From Orbilia blumenaviensis (lineage: Eukaryota; Ascomycota; Orbiliomycetes; Orbiliales; Orbiliaceae), in assembly GCA_036872755.1 (NCBI GenBank), contig JAVHNS010000002.1:3224001-3288000 (forward strand): a stretch of DNA of 64,000 nt, written 5' to 3'. Position 1 is the stretch's first letter. Every line of letters begins with the position of its first letter. Positions 1-13,160 of the stretch are shown here, in pieces. Both the position numbers and the translations under genes were made by a program. Below the pieces are notes generated by a model that saw only the letters and a program-made list of their open reading frames with translations, had not been told where the DNA came from and ran no database searches.

Positions 1-3000
1 CATTGGGTCGTGACTGCATTGAGGTCAGTCCCAGCTGACTTAGCTGGTGCGACACAATTCGATATTCTTAAGCTAGGGGTATACTATAGACCGTAATGAA
101 TTCTTGGAGATTGTTCGAATGTTCTGGAGCATGGATGATCATCTATAGAGGAGATCATATTCCCGTAATTATAACAGTTAGCTACCACCTATATACCTAG
201 GTAGCTATGTGAACAGCCCTGATTTATCGCATCTATGATGCCGTTAGCGTCAGACTAGTACCATACTAAGTAGAGATGTGATTTTAACAGAGTTAACGTA
301 ATATAGGGACTTAGTGCGTACTAGCAAAAGATGGCCTTGCTATATGTCTATTGTATGTTGTCAATTGAACTGACCCTTTATTGTTCTGGAATTTGGGCTT
401 AAGGCTGATAGGTTTTGTCGTCGGGAGCGCTCGAGCGGATTACAACATCTATAACAAAATGCGAATTGTGTATTGCGGCAGATATCTAGAAAATCAATTG
501 TATAGTCTCTATAGTATCAATATAAATATTTTATCTTTATGTATAAAGCAAATTTCATTTGTTTTCCATTCCCAAAGTCTTTAAGCGGGGTTTTCTACAG
601 CTATAGGATGGTGCAATGTTACATTGCCGCTTCTAATTGTCGTTTCTACCGTACTTCCGATCGACCTCATATCTCAACAGTATACAGATAAGCATCACTG
701 CGGGTAGTCAGAAATCCTATTACTGTCAATAATATATACATCAAAAGAAAGATTTTAGCACTAGTGTGTTGTGGGGTTTCCAGGCCAGAGCCAGTGGAAT
801 GCATCCCTGTTCGGGAGGCTAGGAGGTCCTGGCAGAACGAAGCGAGTGATATCCGTAATGTAAGCACGTCCGCTGTCAATGGGATAATCTCTCACACTGT
901 GTTTAGAAATATTTATCTCTAGTGCGTATATATCGTAGGAAGGGCTGGGGGAGGACTAAGGAATTTCAAAAAGGAAAACCGGCAAGCTTGTAAGTCGAAC
1001 TCCTGAATATGTGGTAGGTGCACGGCTGGTAAGTGGCCTGCTCTTGCTTCCCCATGAAATGCACCTTGTCGAGAGCTCATGCATGCAGGCGATGCTGATA
1101 CGATCTAGAGATCATGAGGGGATTCGATTGGTAATTATAAATTTCTTTTTTGCTGGGAGAATTGACCAAGTGGAGACCATCTCTCCAGGTAAATTTGAGG
1201 TATGGAGCAAATCTTCTTTTTCGTTTTCGGCCGGAGAATATTGTCTCTCGGACAGTTAGTCCTCCCTCTCACCCGAACTAGCGGGAGTATAAAACTGTTC
1301 CTGACTCCTGTGATAAATATCTGAAGAATAGATGAGACTCGGTGGAGAATATATATAATTCAGCCAGTGGAAGACGAGTCAAGTCATTGTCGGGTGGAAG
1401 AGGGGAGAGCCTTGTTCGCGTGCCCAAGATATGCCACACCCCTCAGCATTCGCTATGGGACGGCTCCACAAATTACTCGACACGTGCATGCAGTGTGGGT
1501 TTTAGCTATTTTGCCGTTAAGATTGTGGTTGTGAATTAGATGGCTTTCCCAACTTCGAAGGCTAAATAGCGATAGTGCAATTAGTGCTGCCCCGGAACTG
1601 GTTATTTACCGGCGGTATATATTCCAACAAGATCATGATGACCTTTTTTTGGTTTCTGCTCCGTATATCTACCTATGCCCGGCCTGCTAAAACATCCCCT
1701 TGCCCCCCACTTTTTAAATTCTCGCAGCCTGCGTGCAGTCTACAGGCCTAGTGATCGCGAGAGTAGCGATTTTTTTACCCGCTGTAGCTTTTTTTTCGTC
1801 GTTACCGGTGGTGTGTGATACGACCAAGAAAAATTTTTTGTTGAATAACCAAATTGTTATGGAAAGTTCTTCCAGAAATATTCCGTGATACAGCAGGAAC
1901 CGTACATTTGCCACCGCAGCGGCGAACGCGAACCCGCTTAGTTTGCTTCACAATCTGCATGTCTCATTGCAAAAGAGCTTCCAGAAGGAAAGGAAGCTTT
2001 TCTCGCACTGTTCTGTCCGCCTTCGAGGAGGGACGCTCGCGCTCGGGCGCCGCAGGCTTGGAGTTACACCCCTGTAAGGTGGGCGAGAAAGCGGCGCACC
2101 AACCTTTTTTCTCTGCTCTTTGGTTCCCAGGTACCGCCGGACCAGCTTTTGCGCAACTAACACTCACAGGCTGCAGGCAGCTACACGTTGCTCTCGATCA
2201 AGCTAGAGGCACCCTGAGGTTGTGGGGAAAGGATGGCTCGAGCAACCAATTGGCCCATCCGGTTGAACCCTGCTGCAGGGCTAAGTGGACGACTAGTCCT
2301 GATATCAGCGACTTGGACGCCCAGAAAAAGAGACGAGGAAGCATGGCAGTTGGCACTGACAGGAGGACATGGAAAGCTGTCCCCGGCCGCATATTCACCA
2401 CCAATATAAGACCTGTCGATTACCTTGCTGCCCTTGCTTCTCCGCTCGAGGGATGGGAATCCACCCGGCTGCGTTCGATCTACAGAGTATTTGACAAGGG
2501 CCAAGGCTGGACAAGAAGGATCATTAGGACCGCACTATTCTCTCCCAGCGGGTGTTAATCTAGTCCAGCGTCACATTATAGCCCACATGACTTTAACAGA
2601 CAAGATAATTATTTTTTCCTCCTCCCCTTCATTTGCAGGGACAGATACAACGTTACGTGAGATATCTATGTTGTAATAAGCATGCAGAGCTGCTGAATTG
2701 TTGGATTGGCAACCCCCCGGCCTATATGACAGTTTGTTCCTGCCCCGTTCCCACTTCTAATAGGATCTGGGTCCGGTACAGAGCTGGGGCATTGTATATA
2801 TAAGGATATTCCACCCATGAAATATTAAATCTCTCTTTCGTCAGCCAGCTAGTTGGTAGTTCATGGGACCTAGTCTCTCAAATATCCTTTTTTTTTTTTT
2901 TAAACCCGTCGCGCCATATTCAACTACTAGTCGTCCTGAGGGCGTGGGGGGTCTCCTTAAAAGTTCGGCCCATGGTGGAAGCATCTTAGCTTCGAATTGT

Positions 3001-3139
3001 GAGCTCGGTCCACTTATATTTATTTATACATCCGTATAGCCGCACCTAAGAATTTCGATCCAACGGACCCGGTCTATTTTCTACATACCTATTCTGCCCT
3101 CTCATATCCAAAAATATATATATATATATATATAACTCG
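1..3139. other. gene-free left end
   Basis: I see no supportable gene here. Open frames are short, lie on both strands and resemble nothing I know. A GC-richer block at about 1880-2570 has long overlapping frames on both strands (see findings). A palindromic TACCTA-type motif lies near 183-208, a T run near 2888-2901, and a (TA)n tract at about 3114-3134 just before the first gene. Confidence 0.6.
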
Positions 3140-4545
3140 ATGCAAGTACAACATATTACAACCATGGAAGGGATACTATCTGTTCCACCGGAGAGGAACT
3201 TATTAAGTCGTGGTAATTGGAAGGTACGGGCATGCAGATTTTCGAAACGGCTATATCAACAGCCTGGGGTTGACATTGCATTCCTGCAGCATCGATATGT
3301 AGTCCTCGGTCCGCGCAAAGTACTCAGCAACACATCCGCGCCGAGAAAGATGTCCGCTGTGGGAGTATCGTATGATGACGATTTAGGCAGCGTGGAGGAT
3401 GTATTCAGCAATCATTCCGAAGACGATTACCCTTCGAGATATTTTCCTGATATGAGACTCAGTATATACCGTCAACGCGTATGTTAACATTTTCTGATTT
3501 TATGATTGATCAATGAGTTTATCGAGGAGTGGTTGGGCTGACTAAAATAAATAAAAAAACAATAGATGGATCCCGAACCGATAGTCTCTTACTCGTATGT
3601 GACATTTTATACACAAGGCAGTAGCCAAATTGGCATGTCTGAATCTTACTGACTATGTCTTCTAGTCTCGATTGTGTAACTTCGTGTTATGTTGGCGATA
3701 TTGCACACCGAAAGGCTTTCTCCTCAATGAGCAAAACGACATACAACCCGCTCTGCCCAACTTTAGTCGTCAACCTCCAGCTCGACACAAGTTTCCCATC
3801 AGCCCGAAGAAAGGGAATGGATAGTCCGACTGCAAGCGTTTCCCAACTCTACGAGCCCGATGATGGGAAACTTACTCTGTTTTTCCGATCCGGTCCAAAA
3901 GATACCCCTTTGACAATATGGTGTCGAGAAATCCAATCCCACATTCGTACGACTCACTCTCGACGATCCTCCTCAGTAACATTTGGAGGCGATAAAGCAA
4001 TCAGCTCGAGACATTCTTACCGAAATACTACATATGACCTTAAGATTGCCGAGGACGAATGGGAAGAGGAGCATCTCGACGACCATCACCACGACCATCA
4101 TCACCACGGCCATCCGATGATATCAACGAACAGATCATCCGAAGAATCCGGCGAATCTTCCAGAAGTTCCAGCACAGGAGTACCTCGCCCGATATCTACT
4201 TTAACAATGCATGAATTTGGACCTGGACCTTCAATGAGTACGAACCAATCGCCAATAGATCCTCACGAAATGTCGCCATCTGTCGGTTCCGAATATATGG
4301 CCTGCGCCAGCTTGTCAAGCTCGCCACGAAGAGAAACCATTCTTGACCGAGCTTTCAGTATGAACTATATACCATCGTCTCCAACAACTTCCACTCATTC
4401 GCATTTTCTCTCGACCCCTCCCCTGGGCTCTGTGGCTCGATTTGAGGCAGTGGCCGCGGACACATCACTGGCACGGGACTACAGATACAGCAGCCGTGAT
4501 GTCGACCCAAGTGTTATGCCAGCATCATTTTTTCAATTCAAATAA
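3140..4545 (+). CDS. conserved-looking fungal protein of unknown function, His-rich segment
   Basis: I do not recognise this protein. Three exons join in phase: 3140-3478, 3566-3594 and 3666-4545, with GTATGT donors at both introns and TAG acceptors, giving about 415 aa. The 29-nt middle exon keeps the frame, which argues for a real gene. The centre (roughly residues 150-230) is ordinary globular-looking sequence containing the stretch LTLFFRSGPKDTPLTIWCRE. It is followed by an acidic and histidine-rich run (alternating D and H, coding bases about 4076-4113) and then a Ser/Pro/Thr-rich, probably disordered tail. I see no signal peptide or membrane segment. The start is uncertain: the ATG at 3350 would give a tighter N-terminus, and further exons upstream are possible. 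It stands alone, with gene-free DNA on both sides. Confidence 0.72.
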
Positions 4546-5131
4546 AAAAAGCTTTCTTTCTAATGTCAACCTTAAATCGTTCCTTAAATCCTTTTTGCTG
4601 AATGTTGTTGTATATACCCCATCCGCGCAGTCTCTGTACATATGATGAAGATCACCTCTGAGACCATTTTGCTTTCATCCATACACCCACGAATTTCCTT
4701 TTGTTTAAGTTCCTCTTTTTTTAAATCACACGAGACGACAAACGAGTTTCCTATGTTCTGGGGCGGCATATATTCAGGATCGCATGCATACGTTTTTCCT
4801 TCCTTCTTTCCTCCAAAACCACTCTCATTGATCACTATACTTTCGCAGTTTTTTTTTTTCTCTTTCTTTCTTTCCTTTCTTCCTTTTCGAAATTTCTCAC
4901 AGCTTAATTTTAGATGCAGTTGCTTTTAGCGCGCTTGGGCCTGGGGAATACAGCGGGGAAGGAGTATAGTATTTTTGTACGGGTTTAACTCTTTTTCTTC
5001 TCATTTTTACTATTTTTTTCTTTTCTATAATCCCTACAGTTGTTCTATTTCTTCCCCTGATTTAATACCACCACAGACATACCACTAGAGAGTGATAATG
5101 ACCCGCATTCCTATCCCATACAATCCTGTCT

Positions 5132-5154
5132 ACACACACACACACACACACACA
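5132..5154. repeat. (CA)n microsatellite
   Basis: About eleven CA units lie in the gene-free DNA downstream of the first gene. It is a simple dinucleotide tract with no sign of function. Confidence 0.95.
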
Positions 5155-6295
5155 TCTCTCTCCAAGAGGAGCTCCAGGAACGGAATAATCCGTCTTCGCT
5201 CTCTTCTCCCCCCTCCCTGTGTGTGTGTCACAAACATATCATAAACACCCAGCCACAACCGTCTAATCCCGCTCCCGGTTCAGCCCGATCTGCAAAGAAG
5301 TCAAGACATGGATATATAGTATATACATGTATTTAGTTAACTTAAAAAACCCACACTTAATAAACGAAACAAAAAAAAACTATAAGAAAGAAAAGAAATG
5401 GTCTGAGACATGCATACCAGAAAGTGTCTCTAGGAAAGAAAAGAAAATAATAAAAAAGAACTATCGGAAGCAGTTCCAGGCAGGGAAACAAAAACCGATA
5501 ATTAATTTAGTCAAGAAGGAAAAACATAAAGAAAAAGAAAAGAGATAGAGAGAGAGAGAAACGAATGTGATAGCTCCTTGCAGAATTCATTATCAAATTC
5601 CCATGGACAAGCCTAAAACAACCGAATGCAAGAAACAACAGAGATCGTGCCTAAAAAAAAAAACGTACACGTGCACGTGCACACGAAAACCAATAAGAGG
5701 GAGGAGAAAAAAAAAAGGAATACCTGGGAACGGACGGCCGGCCGACGGGAGGGGTTAGAGGTTGGAGGTCAAAGCTCCTGCGTATGTAGTAGCTTGGGCT
5801 TCTATAGGTCCAACCCGTCCCTTTTTTCTATTTGCTCAATTTCTGCGTAACAGTAACGTTTTTGATACCGAATCAACTCTGAGCTTGGAGCCCCGCTATC
5901 CGAATTTAACGCTTAAACTCTAATAGCTATTAGGCGTTTATAAAAACGGTAATTTATTGGATAACTATGGGGTAAGACGGAGAGGTCTCTTGTAAACACG
6001 ATGGTAACCAACGTACATATTTCGCGATATTACCGAGTTCCAGGAGGCGCGGCTGCATTGGCAGAAAGAAAAAAGCTGACAAGGCTTTTGTCTTTTCGTC
6101 TCGTCTCGTGCGTATAATCCCCCTTGAAAAATCTCTTTTTTGATTGGATACTGCAACATGCATTGGGGTGAGGTCGAGTTAAGCACCTCGCCAGGTTTGG
6201 TTCCCGTCTCGAAGCCGAAGAATGTGCTGTGCCAATCCGTCACCCATGTGTTACGCAATCACAGAAAAGCAAAATGAAGTGAAGCAAACAAGCAA

Positions 6296-6362
6296 GCAAC
6301 CCAGCTAACTATCTACCTAGGTACTTACCTAGCTACCTAGCTATCTACTTACCTACCTTGCC
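6296..6362. repeat. TACCTA/TAGCTA palindromic tetramer cluster
   Basis: The stretch is built almost wholly from CTAC, CTAG and TACC words, including the palindromic core ACCTAGGTA. The same word family recurs near 183-208, 12896-13160 and 47675-47765. It is a dispersed low-complexity motif rather than a gene part. Confidence 0.8.
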
Positions 6363-8086
6363 TTAGCTAGACCGCTACCAATAAAAACACGGTCGAAACG
6401 AAACAAGATAATGACAAGTCCAAATTACGATATCGAGGTAACACAAAAATGTCAGCAACAACAACATTCCACTGCATAACACACCTCTCATGTGTTGCAG
6501 AGCCCAAAATACCACATACCACTTTCCCTTTTTCGACATTAGTAGATTTTCCGGACCACATCTCCAACATATCCGACAAGCGAAAGTGTGAACCACCAAA
6601 AAAAGGGATATAGATCACCGATGACCACACACCTCTTTTTTTTCCCTCCACAGATGATAAATAGATAGATTAGAAATAAGAAAAATACTTTATGGCACGA
6701 GACCACATGACCTTATGGTTTCTCCGTGGGGGGAATAATAGAAGGAATAAGGAGAGCTACTTTTTTCTTTGGTCAATTAATCCTAGGACAAGATTAACTA
6801 ATAGTCTAGCCCCAAAACGTTGGAAAATCGGGGTTTTGAAATAGCCTGTTCAGTTTGCATGCATGCATATAACCCTGGAGTTTAGCAATATATATCGTGG
6901 CTTCATTTTTTTCTTTCTTTGACGTCTTGACTTCTTGGGTGCAATGTACATACGTGCTAGCTGGCTAGGGATAATAACAGGAACGGGACGGATTTCCTTG
7001 TGAAACATCGGACGGAACAGGGGGAAATAGCTGGTGGTGTAAACGTTCAGCCTTAGTAAGTGAGTATCTCACACTCGTCTCACTCCATTTATTGATACAT
7101 CGAATACCCATTTGATTTGCTTACATTCAAATTTGTGATAAATCGGAAAATTTAGGAAAGCTTAGTGATTCCATTGGCTTTTGCAGTTTTGAATAGGAAA
7201 GAAAGAAAAAGAAAGAAAGGAAAAGAATAAAAAATGCAGAGCTTACTGGATACGTTAGAAACGTACATACATACCTCACTTACATACATATCACGTACGT
7301 TAGATACCCCAGCAAAGGAATCAGGAACAAGAAAGCGAAAGGCCCCCCATGTTCCTGAACACCACCAACTTTAATAGTTCTGCCTATTATAACATGTTGG
7401 CAGGGGCATGTATTCTGGGTGGGTACTCTGCTTTGGAGGTGATATATTGGCTACATGGGTTTTATGTATAAGCCGCATGCTTGTCTTTATCGCGAAATCC
7501 GGATGTCAGTTCCTACGGCTGCTGGTTACCGTCATATTGAGTCTATAGCCACTTGACACCACCTTGAAGCCAACTAGCTTCGAATAGTTATCGTACATTT
7601 CCCAAAAAATGTGCCTTACAAATACATCGTACAGATGATGTCAAGGGAGATGATCACCGCCAGAAGGAATTTAGGTCCGTTAGATCTTAGATCTAATACC
7701 CTTGTCCCTTCTACTGGTCATGATGTTGAAGGCCATATTGCATCGTCAGAGACTTATTATCGTGTCTCGAGCCCCCCCTCAATCGCAAATTCTAAGTAAC
7801 ACTCAATTGACGACGGGAGAATGCCGACGCATATAATCCTCCATTTACACTCGGACTCATCTCGACCCGACGACATCCCCATGCAAACACACCTCGCCTG
7901 CAAAGCTAAGCTATCACCTGCAGCTTCGCAAGGTCTACCCTCGAACGCCATGTTCATAAGAACCGCTTAACCATTCCGCAATCCGTTCCACTCGCTTCCT
8001 ATCGTACATCATACTCGTTCTCCGCTCTCGCTAACCCCTAGCTCGCATATTCCACACCAAAAGGGAGGGTTAAAAAAAAAAAAGGT

Positions 8087-11000
8087 TTACCAGTCCGTCG
8101 TCCACACTGTACTCCCCGGCGCCTTCTTTTGCGTCACCCGTCGAGGAGGTAATGTCCAACCTAGCTCCGCACCCACCGAGGCTCCGAACTGGGGTATGAC
8201 CCAGCACTCACGTGTGATACCTCCTGTTTCATCACCCTTCACAATCGGAGCCGGTTTATCCAACGGCTTTGAAAAACTAAGCAATGGGCTTCCCTTCGCT
8301 AGATTTGACAGCTGCTGCCCGGTCAATGCCGTTAACGGCCTGATCCTGACCTTGCCGCTCGTGGCTCCCCGATGCATCTCACTGTACACGATGAACTCCG
8401 GGAAGAAGTTTCGGTTTTGATGGAGCTCCACGAGAATCGACGATGGGTGTACGAAAACTGCTACTTCGTTCAAGTTCTCGAGCTTGGCACTAAGCCTTGC
8501 CGTCGAAGACGCAAATCGTGTGAAGTATGGTACGTCCGCCACCTTTTTGAAGTTAGACTTGATTAGGGAATTGGGCAGAAGATCACCGCGGATGGCAATC
8601 TGGTCCATAAATCCCGTCGATATGATTTGTTGTAGCGCTTTTATCTACGGTTTCCCCACGCTCGCCTCTGTTAGCCGTATGATCTCGATAACGCCTTCAG
8701 TGCAATTTTTACGTAGCCTGAAATACTTGTGATATATACTATACTCGATATAGACCAAGTGTAGAAAAAGAAAGAAGAAAGAAGAAAAAAAGGATGGGAA
8801 GCAACCGCCAATTCTTAAAAGAATTTTACCACATACCTGCAGATCATTTGGAGGCTGCAGCTTGACTTCAAATTGACCAATTGCGTCTGAAAATTGGGAT
8901 CGAACAATATTGGTCAGCTGTTGTCTAAGCTTGCGGACCTCCTGCATAGCCTTTGCACGGACAAATTTTTCTCTGCAGAAATCGGCCTGCCGTGTTTCGT
9001 ATTCATAGGCACAAACAACGGTAAGGAGTTTGAGCGCATCACTGCTCGTATCCAGCATGGCGAAGGACCGCTGTGCTGCATTATACTTTTTCCGCTGCGC
9101 CTGTTTGCGGTCCAGCTCCATCTTTTCTGCAAAGTCGGGCGCAAGGTCTTCCTCCCTGTCGCTGCCGTCTTCCTCACTATCGGCAAGGCTGAAGTCTAGC
9201 TGATGCTCGGGTATGAACAGCTCCCCTACTGACAAAGCCGCTACGAGAGTGATAACGTAAGGCATGCAGTTGTACTGGTGCCCAGCTGCCAGGATCCTAC
9301 CAAACCTTGGTGCGACGGGAAAGTAGTTCATGGTCACACCAAGATTCGTTATCCTACTCTTCAGGTCCAATGCACCAAGATACCCCAGAAGCTTCGGATA
9401 CCGGGTTAGCATATATGCATGGTCTAGACAAATCTCGCCAAATCCTGTGATGTACATACCTTTTCTGCCTTTCTAATTTCGTCGCGGTCAGGCGGTGTAG
9501 GGAAAGGAAAGTTGACAACGGTGTTCAAACCCATGGCCTTCATCTGCAGCACCACCCCCTCAATTGGCATGCGTGAAATCTCGGGTTTAGCGAACTGATC
9601 AAAGTCTCGTTCGAATACTGCCGAAGAGTATAGCCGGTAGCATTGTCCAGGCCCTGTACGACCAGCACGACCAGATCTCTGGGAGGCACTAGCCTTGCTG
9701 ATCCACTCGACGTCGAAGCTTTGTACCCCAGTCGTGACATCGAAATTCCTGTTCTTGACTCGCCCGCTGTCTACAACATAGCTGATGCCAGGGATTGTTA
9801 AACTAGTTTCTGCGACATTGGTTGCGATGACACAGAGCCTTTGGTTAGGTTTCAATGGCGCCCATATCTTCATTTGTTCCGAGGTTGGTAGAAGCGAGAA
9901 GAGGGGAAGAACTATGAGATCGTCGGTAGTATCTTCTACAGCGTAATAGTCATCTTCCATATCAGAATCTTCCTGATCTTCATCATCGTCCTCTTCTGCT
10001 TTATCCAGATCGAATTTGTCTTGGCCTCCAAATTCTACTTCCTCCGTTTCAGTCACTGCGTCCTTTGGCAGGATCTGGACTGAGGCGCCTCCAGCCTCGG
10101 CATCTTTCTCTCGCTTTCCGTCTTTTAAGGGGAACGTCTTGCGAAGCTTTTGCATCAACTGATAGATATCCTGCTTACCAGTCAAGAACACAAGGATACC
10201 CCCCTTTGGAAGTCTTCGATGGATCTTACAAACTTTCTTGTATGCTTCCTCAAGGTAGTCATGTCGTGTCCGCAGCGCAAAACGGTTCGTTACTTTATGC
10301 TGCCGGGCCTCCGATACAACAATGGGTGGAGGAGTGGCAAAAAGCCTTTCATTCTCTGTGAAGTCCTTGACTCTTAGGGTAGCCGACATGATGATTAACT
10401 TGAGAGGCTTCACTGAACTATCTTCCTTGGATATTTCCAAGCGCAACTTAACGATACGGCTCAAAGCTCCTATCAGGATGTCGGTATTGATGCTTCTCTC
10501 GTGGGCCTCATCGATGACTATAGCGGAGTACTTCCGTAATGCGAAATCTTCTCCTAGTTCTCTTAAAAGAACACCATCTGTCATAAATTTGATGGCTGTT
10601 TTCGCATGTGCTGTTCCTTCGAACCGAATCTAGAGGTGGTTTTCGATTAGCTCGTTCTAGACTCGCGAATGTGAATGTATACCTGATATGACACCCGCTC
10701 CGCATGTTGTCCCAACTCGTCTGCTACCCTCTTCGCCATCGTTACGGCAGCGACTCGTCGGGGTTGGGTCACTCCAATCATACCCGGAGTATCGCCATTG
10801 GGATCTCCATACCCGGCTTCGAAAAGAAACTGGGGAACCTGGGTAGTCTTTCCGCTACCGGTTTCACCACAAAGAATAGTGACTAAATTATTGTGAATCG
10901 TTTCCATGATCCTTTGTTCATCGGCCACTATTGGTAATCCGAGCCGTTGGGCCTGGATTTCTTCTGTCCGGTTGACTGCCACCGCACGAGCCTTCCTTCC

Positions 11001-12310
11001 ATCTTTGGATTCAGACAGCAAAACATCGAGGGCCTTCTTCACTAGGGTGGGCTGGATCACTGGTTTGTTTATAGCACTGTATCGAGGCTCCTCATTTTGT
11101 GAAGTAGCGTTCAAGGACTTTGAGAGAGATGCCGCTGAAGGAAATGACGATATCACTTCGCCGGGGACAGCTCCTAAGCTTGTTGATTGCTTGTCCGAAG
11201 TCTCCAGAATTTTATTCCTCTCCGATTCTGCCCATGCTTTGAAGGAGGATGCTTTCTCCGACTTTCCCGCTGTCTTACGCCAACTAGGCCGTCTCTCCTC
11301 CTCCTCTTCGATATCCATTTCGTCATCATTATCCTCTTCCTCGCTCTCTTCGTCGTCGTCGTCGTCGTCATCTTCATCCTCTTCTTCAGATGATTCTGCA
11401 TTCGAAAATTCTGATCCTTGCTCATCATTAGATCTAGGTGAGGTATCCCCGTCCATTTCATCGTCTTCTGAGCTAAATCCCTCCCAAGCACCACCCACTT
11501 CTTGATCCGGTGCAGGTACCACCGCACCCTCACCATCCTCATCCTCATCTGTTTCTTCGACCTTCTTTTCAGGCTTATGCTTCTTCTTGATTTTCTTCAG
11601 AATCGGGAGCCCAAACTCATCCACCTCAAGAGGTCGTTTCAATCCACTCCCTAGGTTTGTAGAGATTTCGACAGCTGGAGCTTTCGGTGCAAGTACGGAA
11701 GGCTTGGCGACGGACGGAACAGACGGAACAGACGGTGTGGATTGTGATTCTTTCTTCAGCGGTAGTATCGAGTCTGGAAGCTCCGTCGGGATCGCTCGTT
11801 CTTCGTAGAGTATTACAGCATTTTCCTCAACGTTGATACCGGCCTTTTCTTCCCTGATCGCTCGTTTCAATTGGTCTCGTGCCGATTCGTGCTTCACGCC
11901 GAGCTGGGTCGTCTTGACGAGGAGACTGGTATCTCCCTGAACATCCTTCAGTTTACCGATCAATCGTACCCGTTCTTCCTTTTTCAGTTTGTTGTCCTAT
12001 TTTCAAGCGGTTTCTCTGTTAGGCCTTTCCCAGACAGTCCAATCGACGCCACTGAGTCGCTACTGACGATATATTTATCCAACCGCTTCGCCTTCTTGCT
12101 TGTAAGCTTAGATGATTGCGCAGCACGCAATTCCTGCTTCAATTCTTCCTTCCGTTTCGCTTTAGCTTCCTTCTCCTCTGCAGTCTGCGGCACCACAATC
12201 AAGGCATTCGGATTCTGCGACGAAAGCGACGAGACATCGTGGGTGGTCGTAGTATCCTTAGATTTCGATTTATTCCGTTGTTTTCGATCCCGAGGTACGA
12301 ATTTACCCAT
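8087..12310 (-). CDS. DHR1: DEAH-box RNA helicase Dhr1/Ecm16 (DHX37 family)
   Basis: This is a ribosome biogenesis ATPase of the nucleolar small-subunit processome. In yeast it releases U3 snoRNA from pre-18S rRNA. Five exons read on the minus strand: 12310-12068, 11996-10683, 10629-9460, 9391-8837 and 8644-8087, all phase 0, giving 1279 aa. Motif I GETGSGKT is at about 458-465, motif II DEAH at about 559, SAT at about 601, and motif VI QRSGRAGRTGPGQ follows. The C-terminal helicase-associated and OB-fold regions are complete, ending in PGSTVWTTDW. The basic N-terminus (KKAKRLDKYI) and two strongly acidic tracts, one before the helicase core and one between the RecA lobes, are typical of the family. 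The last intron's acceptor supplies an in-frame TAG at 8645-8647, which is intronic and not a nonsense mutation. The gene is divergent from calcineurin B. Confidence 0.97.
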
Positions 12311-12650
12311 GGCGACTGCCGTGAAAGCCCCTACACCGGGGTATGACGTCTACGTTGTGGGGGGGGGGGGGGGAATTGAAGATACTTTGTATCTTTTTTT
12401 TTTTTTGGCGGAGGATAATGTTGGAGGTAGGTTTTTTTTCGCGCGAAACAAAATTTTTGTGGTGTCGCGGATTTCGCTTGTTCAGTTTGCCTGCCGCCAA
12501 TGCGACATGCCGCAAGATGCTAACTAGCTGTCAGCTGGTGCTGCAGGAGGCCGCACGTAGTTATAAGTAATGACATAACATGGACTTGAAGAGGTGAGGA
12601 AGCCGGCATCGCTGGGCTTGGGGTTAGGGAATGACCGGGCCACCGTTAGC

Positions 12651-12677
12651 CGGCAGGCAGGCAGGCAGGCAGGCAGC
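12651..12677. repeat. (GGCA)n microsatellite
   Basis: About six GGCA units lie between DHR1 and calcineurin B. It is simple sequence only. Confidence 0.9.
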
Positions 12678-12895
12678 TGTACGGATTTACAATTGTAGCT
12701 ACCCTGCTAGAACTAGATAGTCATGCATACCTAGCCAATGCGACGAGGTCGATGTTTAGCGGGGCAGTTGCAGCATCTATACGATATACCTGTACGTATA
12801 CTATACCATCCGGTCGGGTAAACCTGATTCGTTGTGAAAACATGTGTCTTAATTATATAATTATGCATACTCAAGCTTCTTACCTATAAGGCCCT

Positions 12896-13160
12896 CCGTA
12901 TAGTAAGTAGGTAGGTAGGTACCTAGCATACATGCATGGCCAAGTCTTGACGGTTCAGAGGGAGCACTTGGTAGTACTCGATACTATACTGCAGAATATA
13001 AATAGAGCCTGAGCTGAGTATAAAAATACTTATACTTACCCAGGTACCTAATTACCCGGTGATAGTATCGAATCCTTAAGTAGGTACCTATGTCTTAGGA
13101 TAAGCTTAGCAGAGCAGGAAACATGGCTATACCGTACCTAGGTAATTACGTACCTCAGCT
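12896..13160. repeat. TAGGTA/TACCTA motif cluster
   Basis: Several palindromic words (GGTACC, CCTAGG, TAGGTA, TACCTA) recur at about 12900-12930, 13036-13060, 13078-13092 and 13130-13158. This is the same family as at 6296-6362. Confidence 0.75.

Larger units (their letters stand above)
4546..8086. other. intergenic, no gene seen
   Basis: This is 3.5 kb between the first gene and the 3' end of the helicase gene. The left part is strongly pyrimidine-rich on the plus strand (4550-5060). It then becomes A/G-rich (5340-5750). It contains a CA microsatellite, an AG run near 5547-5560, a TACCTA-type cluster, and T/C or A/G simple sequence near 6900 and 7200. No open frame looks coding. Confidence 0.6.

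Noticed and set aside
1854..2558. 234-codon open frame on the plus strand
   Set aside because: It starts at TTG, has no family resemblance, and is matched by long frames on the other strand of the same GC-rich block.
8645..8647. In-frame TAG in the DHR1 reading frame, suggesting a pseudogene
   Set aside because: It is the acceptor end of a 192-bp intron with donor GTATGT at 8836. Removing it gives PPNDLQ-IKALQQIISTGF, as expected for the family.
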